From an uncultured Thermoguttaceae bacterium (lineage in GTDB: Bacteria > Planctomycetota > Planctomycetia > Pirellulales > Thermoguttaceae): a stretch of 64,000 bases of DNA. Numbering within the stretch: position 1 is the first letter of the stretch; each line of letters opens with the position of its first letter. Below, one piece after another: positions 1 to 8,940 of the stretch. The stretch covers positions 243,968 to 307,967 of the forward strand of contig CALKER010000005.1 of NCBI GenBank assembly GCA_938084835.1, read 5' to 3'. The notes beneath the pieces were generated by a model. It had not been told where the DNA came from. It did no database searches and worked only from the letters and a program-made list of their open reading frames with translations. A program made the position numbers and the translations under genes.

Positions 1-1269
1 CTGGGTTCTTTCCACTAGCGTATTAGCTTCCTCATCGCCAATAAACTCCTCCCGTTGGGGATTCCATCGAAGAGGCCGGCCCAGATAGCGGGCGATATTG
101 GCCACGTGTGCCACGGTGATGGAGCGATGGCCAATTTCCACATCAGCGACCGGTCGCCGGCCTTCGCGAATGGCCCTCAGCCAATCCTCAAGGTGGTAGC
201 GTGCCTGCCAAAGGGCCACTTCGTCGCGCCACTTTTCGATCTCCTCTTTGGAAGGCATGTCGGTGATGAGATCCGGCGGGTTACAAGTAAACTTGTTACG
301 GTTGATTTCGATGCGGCCTCGCTCGCCGGTGAAGATTGCTCCTCCCATTGGCCCCTGCTCCAATTCCAGCCGAAGGACCACGCCATCCTCGTACCGCATG
401 TGTACTGGGGCGTTCATATCCTTGGGCCGGCCGAGTGGACGGATCTCAACCGGGCCGGTGTGGTCCTTACCCAGGGCCCATTGAACTTGATCCAGCCCGT
501 GTGCTCCCCAATTGGTCATCTGCCCACCGGAGTAATCCCACCAGGCCATCCACCCATGGTGAAGCTGACGATTGTAGGGCCGCCACGGCGCTTGTCCCAA
601 CCACTGATCCCAATCCAACCCGGCGGGAATGGGTTCTTCCGGTAGCGCTCCGATAAACTGTGGCCCGGTATAGTTGACGCCTTGAACCACTCGGATCTTT
701 CCCAACTTACCGGAGCGAATAAATTCGCAAGCGATGCGATTGACCGCCATCGAGCGTTGCTGGGTGCCGACTTGAAGCACTCGCTGGTACTTGCGAACGG
801 CTTGGACTAAGACCCTTCCTTCGCGAATGTAAAGTGTTAAGGGCTTCTCCGCATAAATGTGCTTTTGTGCCTGGCAGGCATGAATGCAAATCAAAGCCCG
901 AACGTGGTCCGGTGTGCCCACGATCACAGCGTCGATGTCTTGCCGGTCCAGCATCTGCCGATAGTCGTGATAGACTGCCCACTGGCGCTCACCTTTTTGG
1001 GCGCGAGCCTCCTCGGCGCGGGAAAGATAGCAGTCGGCCAAAGCAACGATTTGGCCTTCCGCCGGCAGCTGGTCGATCAACTGTCGGGAGCGATTGCCCA
1101 CTCCGATTACCCCGATTGTGATTCGATCATTTGCGCCGGGCCGAAGCCCCTGAGCCAAAGCCGACCGAGAGATGAGTGTGGGAATGGCTCCTGCCAGCCC
1201 ACCCGCCAGTAGTGTCCGCCCGAGGAAATTTCGCCTCGAGTAGCTGCGCCACGAACTGCCTGCGGGCAT
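1..1269 (-). CDS. Gfo/Idh/MocA-family oxidoreductase, Tat-exported, 3' end outside the window
   Basis: The frame is open from the ATG at 1269 to base 1, giving 423 codons; the stop lies beyond the left edge. The N-terminus has a twin-arginine signal (SRRNFLGRT, about residues 11-19) followed by a hydrophobic stretch ending near ALAQG. The Rossmann fold starts with ITIGVIGVGNRSRQ, and further on come VGTPDHV and the family hallmark AEKPLTL. The last visible residues (NPQREEFIGDEEAN) match the usual C-terminus of planctomycete members, so probably only a few residues are missing. Such proteins are NAD(P)-dependent sugar or polyol oxidoreductases; the exported planctomycete subgroup is thought to act on carbohydrates, and the substrate cannot be read here. 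The permease downstream of its start lies on the same strand, about 200 bp upstream in transcription order. Confidence 0.9.
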   Translation of the reverse strand, partial: MPAGSSWRSYSRRNFLGRTLLAGGLAGAIPTLISRSALAQGLRPGANDRITIGVIGVGNRSRQLIDQLPAEGQIVALADCYLSRAEEARAQKGERQWAVYHDYRQMLDRQDIDAVIVGTPDHVRALICIHACQAQKHIYAEKPLTLYIREGRVLVQAVRKYQRVLQVGTQQRSMAVNRIACEFIRSGKLGKIRVVQGVNYTGPQFIGALPEEPIPAGLDWDQWLGQAPWRPYNRQLHHGWMAWWDYSGGQMTNWGAHGLDQVQWALGKDHTGPVEIRPLGRPKDMNAPVHMRYEDGVVLRLELEQGPMGGAIFTGERGRIEINRNKFTCNPPDLITDMPSKEEIEKWRDEVALWQARYHLEDWLRAIREGRRPVADVEIGHRSITVAHVANIARYLGRPLRWNPQREEFIGDEEANTLVERTQ

Positions 1270-1475
1270 GATTTTCTCTCCACGAGGCTGGGAAGTGGAT
1301 GTCCAACTTTTTTGAGGCCTGGGTCACCTTCCTCCCTCAATGTGCGGCAAGGTCCTCTAGGGCGAAATTGGCTAGCCGCGCGGCCAAGGCCCAAAGCATA
1401 CGCCCGAGGTGAGGCTCAAGCCCAATTTTCCGCCGGGCTTATCCTCGGGGGGCCAAGGTTGCCAAAACCTGCCTG

Positions 1476-2894
1476 CTAAACGGATTTGAAATCTGCCGGA
1501 ACGGCCGCTTTCTGGGATTTTTCCCAAGCGAGGGACAACCAAAAAAGGATAATTCCCGACAGAGCCAAACCAATCGCTACGGCCGATTGCCCAGGGCGAT
1601 AAAGGAAAGCCCGGTAGATCAAAAACGCACAGACAGCACAAAAGACAATCACCGGAATCGGGTACAGGGTAGCGCGGTAAGGTCGGGCGGTGTCGGGTTC
1701 CTTCAGCCGCAGCACCACTAGCGATAGTCCGGTACCCAGATAAAAGAGGTACACAGCTGCAGCGGCATAAAGCATCAATTCCAGAAATGAACCAAACACC
1801 ATAATAAGTAGGCAGGCCAATAACCCTTGTAAGGCCAAAGCCCTGACTGGCGTACCGGTGTAGGGATCCCAACGCCCGAGGAAAGCAAAAATTCGGTGCT
1901 CGGCGCCTACCGCATAAGAAATCCGGGCCCCGGTAAACACAAGGCCGTTGACAGCTCCTAAGGCCGAAATACAGATAAGAGCACTGATCATTTGGGCACC
2001 CCATGTGGGAAAGAGGAGGGCAACAGTATCGGCCGCCACCGCCTTGGATTGCGCTACCCCGGTATAGCCCAATGCATACAGAAAAGCCCCGTTGAGCAAA
2101 AGATATAAGGCGGTGACGGCAAGCGTTCCCAGAATGAGGGCCCGAAAGATATTCCGGCCAGGATTCTTTACTTCCGCCGCCACATACGCCATCTCATTCC
2201 ATCCGCCGAAGCAGAAAAGGACCATAATCAACGCCACGACAAAGGGCGGTCCCTCAATGGGGGCAGTTGGCGCTTCGACCCGGGGCTGCGCCAGAAAGGC
2301 CACACACACGATGGCTAAAATGCCGGCCACCTTCGCGCCGGTCAGCACGTTCTGAGTCCACTTGCCCTCTCTCACACCCAAAATGTTGATCACCGTCAGG
2401 ATGATCACAGCGGCTATGGCATAAGCAAGGACAGTCGCAGAAGCGGACTCCGCAGATGTGGGGAGGATGTCGTAGAGTTTTCTGGCATACGTGGCAAAGG
2501 CAAAGGCCATCACTCCGATATCCGCCGGGCGCACCACTGCCAATTGAAGCCAGCCGAACAAAAAGCCGGCCCACCGTCCAAACGCCCGCGTAAGGTACAC
2601 GTAATCACCGCCTTCGCGAGGATACATGGTGGCCAGCTCGGCGTAGCAAATCGCCCCGCATAGGGACACCACCCCCCCAATCACCCAGATCAACATGAAC
2701 CACAAGGGTGAACCCGCCCCTTGAGCGATGGCCGGTGCCTGAAGATACACACCTGCGCCGATGATGATTCCCACAATTATGGAAGTCGAATCGAGAAGGG
2801 ACAGCTCGCGGCGCGGCCCAGCTTCGGGTGTTTCCGCGGAACTGACGGCCTTCGCCGGAGCCAAGACCTGGCTGCCAGTGCCATTGTCTTTCAA
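1476..2894 (-). CDS. APC-superfamily amino acid permease
   Basis: An inner-membrane amino acid/polyamine transporter. The first membrane segment carries the APC signature SIIVGIIIGAGVYLQAPA, followed by CGAICYAELATMYPREGG, and about 12 hydrophobic segments run to the C-terminus, as in the LAT/YfnA-like branch. The substrate cannot be predicted. The reading frame stays open to a TTG at 3026, but the extra 44 residues look uncoded. I chose the TTG at 2894 because GAGGA lies 7 bases upstream; no ATG exists in frame near the N-terminus. If 3026 is used the protein has 516 residues. It is followed on the same strand by the Tat-exported oxidoreductase after about 200 bp, so joint transcription is possible but unproven. 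Confidence 0.85.
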   Translation of the reverse strand: MKDNGTGSQVLAPAKAVSSAETPEAGPRRELSLLDSTSIIVGIIIGAGVYLQAPAIAQGAGSPLWFMLIWVIGGVVSLCGAICYAELATMYPREGGDYVYLTRAFGRWAGFLFGWLQLAVVRPADIGVMAFAFATYARKLYDILPTSAESASATVLAYAIAAVIILTVINILGVREGKWTQNVLTGAKVAGILAIVCVAFLAQPRVEAPTAPIEGPPFVVALIMVLFCFGGWNEMAYVAAEVKNPGRNIFRALILGTLAVTALYLLLNGAFLYALGYTGVAQSKAVAADTVALLFPTWGAQMISALICISALGAVNGLVFTGARISYAVGAEHRIFAFLGRWDPYTGTPVRALALQGLLACLLIMVFGSFLELMLYAAAAVYLFYLGTGLSLVVLRLKEPDTARPYRATLYPIPVIVFCAVCAFLIYRAFLYRPGQSAVAIGLALSGIILFWLSLAWEKSQKAAVPADFKSV

Positions 2895-3026
2895 GGTTGC
2901 GTCCTCATGCTGGATGTGATTGGTAGTGCTGGATCTTTCGCGGGTCTGCTTAAACGTTTCGGCTGCTCGGCAGCTCAGTGTTACGACACCCGGGTGGTCC
3001 CTAAATAGAGACACAATGCTCCCCAA

Positions 3027-4503
3027 GACGGAGGTCCTTTTCCACTTAAACCCCCGGTACGGGGACTCGGGTGTCCGCTGGATGCGGCTGCGGCTGAGCT
3101 CAAACCCCAGGGGCGGGGACTCGGGGTTCAGCCGGAAGGTGAAAACCGAAGGTCTTTAACTTTAGCAAAGATTGCCGAATGCGAAAGCACTTGCCACCCG
3201 CCCGTTCGGCCTCGTGTAGCCAAGTCGGGCGAAGGGGGTCATGCCCAGTTTTGCTCGTCCAAAGTAGCCTGGCCTGCGCTGGCGAGAGGCTCAGTGGGTA
3301 ACATCGGCCATTGTCCTGAAGAATTGACCGCCACGCTGATGCACGGCCTCCGGCCAGATTTTAGCAGCAAAACTGTGCCGAAAGATCTCTCACGGCTTCA
3401 TTTTTTGGCGGATCCGTAGGCAAGCTCCGCCAATTTCCCCAACAAAATGGTGCGCAGGCAATGTAATCAAAGCACGCGTCTAAATCCAGACGTATGAGCA
3501 AACAATTTGGGTGGATATTTGCGGCCAAACCGGAGGTTTGCTCTCTAGGGTCTTCTCATCACGTCAGTGTCTCGACGACTCCCGCTCGGGCAGAGACCGT
3601 ACCGGGGGATGTCATGACTCCAAAGACGCCAGCCAATCGCGACGGCACTTTCGCTATCGGATGGGCGGCCTTCCGTCGAACTTGTTTTAAATGGCAGGGT
3701 TCGTGTTGCTAGAAAAACAACGTGACACCTGCCCTGACGCAAGAGAGACCCTGCTGCGGGTGAGCGCCGTGCCGGAAACGTGCAAAACTTCGCTAAATTA
3801 ATTACTGATAAGAACTATCATACAGGCCGCAACGCGCTGTGACCTACACTTCCCACCCTACGTTGACCCACTTTTGCACTTTGCTTGCAGGTGAAGGAAA
3901 ACTCTCCCCACTATGAGTGAACCTGACGCGAGGTCGGTTTTGCACCGCAAGCCTTTAAAGGCTCGACTCGACTACGGCTGATATTACCCAGGCTAGGGTC
4001 TGGAGTTTGTCCCATCGAAAGGCTCTTCGCGGTCCCGAAAAATTCTTTGGGCAACCGGGATAATCCTCCCTGCGGAGGTTGTCTTTGCCGGACCGTTGGC
4101 TCCCAAGCGCCCGATCACGGACGCGACTCAGTCCCGACAACCCCTTTTTGACTGACGACAACTTTTTCTGACTTCGGACGAGGTACCCTGAAAGACCAAC
4201 TGGGCCCAACTCCGCAAAAGAGCCATGCATGTCCGCTGGCTGGGATAGGCGAGCCGGATCCCCTCAAAACAACTGTTCTGGGTGACCTGTAGGACCCCAA
4301 GCATATCCCGTCAAAGGGGGGAATCAATTCACTCTGCTTTTAAAGATGATTGGCCTCATTGGGTCATGGAGCGGGGTGAAACGGGAGATGGGTTCTGGCG
4401 TTATAATAAGCAGGATTAAGCACAGCGAAGGGCGGGGTTTGCGGGAGGTAAGCCTCCGGCGGCTCCCGGTCCCAAAGAATCCGACTTACGGGGGCCTTAA
4501 AAG
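3027..4503. other. Long spacer with an imperfect 54-bp tandem repeat and hairpin
   Basis: No credible gene in about 1.5 kb. Just upstream of the permease, bases 3048-3140 hold two imperfect copies with a 54-bp period, both starting AAACCCC and both containing GGGGACTCGGG (3061 and 3115). The second copy can fold as a hairpin, CGGCTGA..ACCCC (from 3091) against GGGGTTCAGCCG (to about 3134). A TATAAT hexamer at 4402-4407 could be a -10 box for the NfeD-like gene, without a convincing -35. Nothing else was recognised. Confidence 0.5.
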
Positions 4504-5577
4504 ATGAGGGCTGGATTGGGCTGCCGCCTATTCTTTCCATGCTTATTGGTGGGTCAGGTATACCGCAAAGCAGTAGGATCCTCAGCGGCAGTTTCTCTCT
4601 TTGCGATACCTGCCTTGTTAGCACTGGTTTGGTTGACTGGGGGGACGACTTCTGCCGGTTGGATGGCAACGAGGGAATGGATATTCTTTTATTCCGTGGG
4701 GTCGCTTTCGCGGTGGAGCTCCGCATTCTTGCAGGTGCCGACGTCCAGCGCCACTGCGGAGTCATTCACGATTGGCCGGGAGGAAAACTTTCCCCTCAAT
4801 GCCAAGACTCAGAATCGTTCCGCCACCGACGGCGTGGATGAACAAGCTCTGCGGGAGGACTTCCCCTATTGGGTTCGTCGTACTTTCGAGGCACTCAATC
4901 ATCCACTGATGGCGCTGATTGTACTCCTTGTCGGTTTTACCGCCGCATTTGTGGAGGTTCAGAGTCCGGGCCTGGGAGTGCCCGGTTTTGTGGCGCTTGT
5001 GAGCTTTTCACTGTTTTTCTGGAGCACGTTTCTCGGTGGCACGGCAACGTGGCTTGAGCTTGTCCTCTTCGTCCTAGGAATTGTGTGCCTGATCATCGAG
5101 GCGTATATCCCCGGTTTTGGCATCTTTGGCATCGGCGGTTGGGTGGCGATTGTGCTTGCCTTGGTGCTTGCTCGTGCCAATGAGCAGTGGCCCCCCACGG
5201 CGGAGACATTTCGCGGGGTGGCCGAAGGGGCCATTGTAGTATGCGCCGGGATCCTGGGAGCGTTCCTCGTGACGATAGGCATGATTGCGCTCTTCGGTGG
5301 ACAAGGTGCGGGCGGACTGGTGTTGACACCTCCAAGGGAAAACGGGGATCGATCCTCTTCAGCGGCTACGAGTTATGCGGGCGTTCGTCTTGGAGACATC
5401 GGGGTTGCTCGGACTCCTCTCCTTCTTACCGGAAAGGCACAATTTGCCGATAAGCTTGTGGACGTCCAATCCCGAGAAGTACCCGTGGAAGTGGGAAGCA
5501 AAGTCCGCGTGGTGGAAATTCGCGGTCACCTCATCGTAGTTGTGCCCGTGGACGATTCGCGGCAGCCGAAGACTTAA
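4504..5577 (+). CDS. NfeD-like membrane protein lacking the ClpP-type protease domain
   Basis: Residues from about 130 to the end match the C-terminal half of long NfeD proteins: RRTFEALNHPLMALIVLLVG, FVEVQSPGLGVPG, then IIEAYIPGFGIFGIGGW with four to five membrane segments, then an OB-fold domain (YAGVRLGDIGVARTPLLLTG, ending in GSKVRVVEIRGHLIVVV). Long NfeD proteins carry an N-terminal Ser-Lys protease domain of the ClpP class; here the first 120 residues are short, hydrophobic and unlike it. NfeD partners stomatin/flotillin proteins in membrane microdomains; a floA gene and a second, shorter NfeD lie 6-9 kb away. It is convergent with metXW. The ATG at 4504 is the first in the frame; the true start could be later. 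Confidence 0.8.
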   Translation: MRAGLGCRLFFPCLLVGQVYRKAVGSSAAVSLFAIPALLALVWLTGGTTSAGWMATREWIFFYSVGSLSRWSSAFLQVPTSSATAESFTIGREENFPLNAKTQNRSATDGVDEQALREDFPYWVRRTFEALNHPLMALIVLLVGFTAAFVEVQSPGLGVPGFVALVSFSLFFWSTFLGGTATWLELVLFVLGIVCLIIEAYIPGFGIFGIGGWVAIVLALVLARANEQWPPTAETFRGVAEGAIVVCAGILGAFLVTIGMIALFGGQGAGGLVLTPPRENGDRSSSAATSYAGVRLGDIGVARTPLLLTGKAQFADKLVDVQSREVPVEVGSKVRVVEIRGHLIVVVPVDDSRQPKT

Positions 5578-5709
5578 CGGTCTGACTTGGCAGACAAAAC
5601 CCAGAGCACGGTTGGCACCACCGGCCTTTCCGCTGCTTCTAGCCCTGCGTCTTTTGGGGAGATTTCTTGCCCCTATTGGGTTCGCTTCTTTTCTTTAAGC
5701 ACTGGTCGA

Positions 5710-7572
5710 TTATTTCCTTTTGAGCACAAAGACAGCCACATCCGCATTGAGGTTTGGATCTTCAGTGACCACGCAATTAAGCTCCGTGTTGAGCGCCACT
5801 TGGTGCTCGATGGAGATATTCATCTCGGCACAGAGATCCTCAAAATCGCGAATGGAAAAGAAGCGGACATTGGGCGTATCGTACCAATGAAAGCCTTCAG
5901 CCGCCCCCATCCGCGGGGCCTTGCCGTGCACGGCAAGCTCTTCCCTCCACCGGCGATAAGCGAGATTAGGAAAACTGACTATTCCCTGTTTTCCCACGCG
6001 AAGCAACTCGGCCAAGACATGCTTAACATTGGTGACCGCTTGCAAGGTTTGTGACAACACGACGCAGTCAAATTGGTCATCGGCAAAGATGCCGAGACCC
6101 CGGTTGATATCCATGTGGATCACATCCAGCCCGCGCTCGACACAGGCCAAAATGGCTTGTGGATCGAGCTCCACCCCTACCAAGCGACGATAACCCCGTC
6201 GGCGCAGTCGGGCCAGAAGTCCTCCGGTCCCACACCCAAGGTCAAGGACCGACGCTCCCGACGGAATAAGCTGCAGGATACAGTCATAATCCAACCGGTG
6301 ATGGCGGTAGATGCTGGACGGCCCCAACAGGGAATCGTCTTCATCCTCGAGGCTTTCTGTCCCGCCATCGGTGTCCTTCCCCCCTTGGAGCAGTAGCGAC
6401 TTTAAGAACGCCTCGATCAGTGTGCCATACACGGGCAAGTCATTGGGCAACAAAAACGCGTCGTGGCCACATTCCGAAGGTACATTGCAGTAGGTAACGG
6501 ATTTGTTCTGAGCCACCAGCGCTCGCACAAGTTCCTGCGATTGGAAGGGGGGAAAAAGCCAGTCGGAAGTAAAACTCAGCAGCAACCAGCGACACTGTGC
6601 CGGTCGCAGCGACTCGCAAAGTTTCTCGTGAGTGTCGCCAAGGTCGAATAGGTCCATCGCCAACGTTAGGCGGAGGTAGCTATTGGCATCAAACCGTTCG
6701 ACGAACTTCTCCCCCTGATAAGCAAGATAGGATCCTACGTTGAATCGCACCTCGAAGAGGGTTTGGATCTGGTGCGGCTCAAGCCGACGGGCGTCAAATT
6801 TTTTCATCATCGCCTCCCGGGACAGGTAGGTGATGTGCCCCAACATCCGTGCTAAAGCCAATCCCACCGATGGTCCCGGACCATTCCCGTAGTACTGACC
6901 GTTTTGGTAATTGGGATCGCGGAGGATTGCGTTTCGCCCCACGATATCGAAAGCCAGTGCTTGGCTTGTAAGACGTGCCGATGTGGCGATGGCCACAGCA
7001 CCGGCAAGGCGGCTGGGGAATCGCCTGGCCCATTCGAGGACCATATGTCCCCCTAAGGACCCTCCAACCACCGCCAAAAGTTTTTGGATCCCGAGGTGGT
7101 CGATCAACAGCTTCTGAACGTTGACAATATCGCCCACGGTAATGATGGGGAAATCGGCCCCATAAGGCCGGCCTGTGAGCGGATTGATACTGGAAGGGCC
7201 CGTGGTTCCTCGGCACCCCCCTAAAATGTTGGGGCAAATAACGAAGTAGCGGTCGGTATCGATCGGTTTTCCCGGGCCCACCATGATATCCCACCACCCG
7301 GGATCGTCCTCCGCGTTGTGAGACGCCACGTGCGAGTCGCCGGAGAGGGCATGACAGATCAACACCGCATTTGTCCCTTCGGCGTTAAGCCGCCCGTACG
7401 TTTCGTAGGCGACGGTAATCTCCGGAAGACTCCCGCCGTATTCCAGTTGGAAAGGCCCTGTGAATTGGGCATACTGCGCATATCGAAGCGGCCGGGCATG
7501 CCGCCAGGAATCGCTGCTGGCGAAAGGATCGTCGAGGTCGGCCAGGGTTACATCTCGTTTGTTTGGCGTCAT
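5710..7572 (-). CDS. metX: Fused homoserine O-acetyltransferase (MetX) and MetW-like methyltransferase-fold protein
   Basis: Two usually separate proteins form one 620-residue chain. Residues 1 to about 400 are an alpha/beta-hydrolase MetX: CHALSGDSHV, GPSSINPLTGRPYG, nucleophile elbow GGSLGG with Ser172, Asp337 in TSDWLFPP and His370 in GHDAFLL, a complete catalytic triad. An acidic linker (about 401-427) leads to MetW: SAM-fold motif VLDLGCGTG (442-450), the acidic residue in LVGVELD, and SFPNLAYRRWR. MetX acetylates homoserine; MetW supports MetX in bacteria where the two genes are adjacent. The ATG at 7572 has AGGA 5 bases upstream. It lies 57 bp after metY, whose product uses O-acetylhomoserine, so the two form an operon. 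Which acyl donor (acetyl- or succinyl-CoA) is used cannot be decided by eye. Confidence 0.93.
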   Translation of the reverse strand: MTPNKRDVTLADLDDPFASSDSWRHARPLRYAQYAQFTGPFQLEYGGSLPEITVAYETYGRLNAEGTNAVLICHALSGDSHVASHNAEDDPGWWDIMVGPGKPIDTDRYFVICPNILGGCRGTTGPSSINPLTGRPYGADFPIITVGDIVNVQKLLIDHLGIQKLLAVVGGSLGGHMVLEWARRFPSRLAGAVAIATSARLTSQALAFDIVGRNAILRDPNYQNGQYYGNGPGPSVGLALARMLGHITYLSREAMMKKFDARRLEPHQIQTLFEVRFNVGSYLAYQGEKFVERFDANSYLRLTLAMDLFDLGDTHEKLCESLRPAQCRWLLLSFTSDWLFPPFQSQELVRALVAQNKSVTYCNVPSECGHDAFLLPNDLPVYGTLIEAFLKSLLLQGGKDTDGGTESLEDEDDSLLGPSSIYRHHRLDYDCILQLIPSGASVLDLGCGTGGLLARLRRRGYRRLVGVELDPQAILACVERGLDVIHMDINRGLGIFADDQFDCVVLSQTLQAVTNVKHVLAELLRVGKQGIVSFPNLAYRRWREELAVHGKAPRMGAAEGFHWYDTPNVRFFSIRDFEDLCAEMNISIEHQVALNTELNCVVTEDPNLNADVAVFVLKRK

Positions 7573-7629
7573 AGGTTCCTAAGGTCCCGAGAGCACTAAC
7601 GGAACCAAAAGCCTTCCGATATCCTCCCA

Positions 7630-8940
7630 TTAAAGCTGAGATGATACCAAAGCCTGGTCCAAATCCGTCAGGATGTCGTCGATGTCTTCCAGCCCAACCG
7701 ACAGACGGATGAACTCCGGTGTCACCCCAGTTTGCAACTGCTCCTCAGGTGTCAGCTGTGAATGGGTAGTCGAGGCCGGATGAATCACGAGCGACTTAGC
7801 ATCCCCGATATTGGCCAAATGACTAAATAACTTCACACTGTTGATAAATTTAATAGCTGCTTCCCTCCCTCCTTTGATCCCAAATCCTACCAAAGCGCCG
7901 CAGCCTTTGGGCAAATATCTCTTGGCATTCTCGTGGTCTGGGTGGCTGGGTAAGCCGGGATAGTTCACCCATTCCACGGCTGGGTGTTGGGACAGGAATC
8001 GGGCGACTGCTAGGGCATTTTGAGAATGCCGTTCCATGCGCAGATGGAGCGTTTCCAGCCCCAAGAGCATGAGGAACGCGCCAAACGGGCTTTGGCAGGC
8101 CCCCGTATCCCGTAGCCAATGGGTCCGTATATGCACAATATAAGCGATATTTCCGAAGGGGCGTAGGTGCTCCTCAAAGACCAACCCGTGATAGGCCGGA
8201 TCCGGAGCCGTGAACTCCGGCCAGCGCTGGGGGTTATCCGCCCAAGGAAATTTGCCGCTATCGACGATTGCCCCACCCAGATGAACCCCATGCCCGCCGA
8301 TAAACTTCGTGGTGGAGTATACCACTATATCAAACCCGTGTTCGATTGGCCGAAACAATGCGGGAGTGAGTGTCGTGTTGTCGATGATTGTCGGCAACCC
8401 ACGCTCGTGGGCAATGGCAGTAATTCGCCGGTAATCGGGAATGTCATTCTTGGGATTGCCCGGCGTTTCGATATACACGGCTCGGGTGTTCTGATCTACA
8501 AGGCGGTGAATTTCCTCTGGGTTTCGAGGATCAAAAAAGCGGACTTCCACACCGAGCTTGGGAAAAGTTTGCGTGAAAAGCGTCCAGGTTCCACCATAAA
8601 GACTCGTGCCGGAAATGAAATTTTGGCCGGCATGAGTAATCGTGAGGATTGCCGCGGTAATAGCAGCTTGGCCACTGGAAAAGGCCACCGCGCCCACCCC
8701 TCCATCTAAAGCGGCGAGTCGTTTTTCGAGTACGTCCGTGGTGGGGTTCATTAGCCGCGTGTAAATATAGCCAAATTCCTTAAGCGCAAATAAATTGGCG
8801 GCGTGATCCGTGTCACGAAAGACATAGCTGGTGGTGCTGTGAATTGGCACCGCCCGGGAACCCGTCACCGGATCTGGTTGTTGTCCCCCGTGAATGGCCA
8901 GTGTTCCAAAGCCCCGATAAACCGATGGGTCATGCGGCAT
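7630..8940 (-). CDS. metY: O-acetylhomoserine sulfhydrylase (MetY)
   Basis: A PLP enzyme of the Cys/Met metabolism family that makes homocysteine from O-acetylhomoserine and sulfide in the cytoplasm. The 436-residue length is right for MetY and longer than MetB/MetC. Visible motifs are IHGGQQPDPVTGSRAVPIH, YTRLMNPTTDVLEKRLAALDG, SSGQAAI and SLYGGT (phosphate binding), IETPGNPKNDIPD, and the PLP-binding Lys212 in YSTTKFIGGHG. The ATG at 8940 has a strong GGAGGAGG ribosome site. It is the first gene of the metY-metXW operon, with a structured leader about 80-170 bases upstream. Confidence 0.95.
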   Translation of the reverse strand: MPHDPSVYRGFGTLAIHGGQQPDPVTGSRAVPIHSTTSYVFRDTDHAANLFALKEFGYIYTRLMNPTTDVLEKRLAALDGGVGAVAFSSGQAAITAAILTITHAGQNFISGTSLYGGTWTLFTQTFPKLGVEVRFFDPRNPEEIHRLVDQNTRAVYIETPGNPKNDIPDYRRITAIAHERGLPTIIDNTTLTPALFRPIEHGFDIVVYSTTKFIGGHGVHLGGAIVDSGKFPWADNPQRWPEFTAPDPAYHGLVFEEHLRPFGNIAYIVHIRTHWLRDTGACQSPFGAFLMLLGLETLHLRMERHSQNALAVARFLSQHPAVEWVNYPGLPSHPDHENAKRYLPKGCGALVGFGIKGGREAAIKFINSVKLFSHLANIGDAKSLVIHPASTTHSQLTPEEQLQTGVTPEFIRLSVGLEDIDDILTDLDQALVSSQL

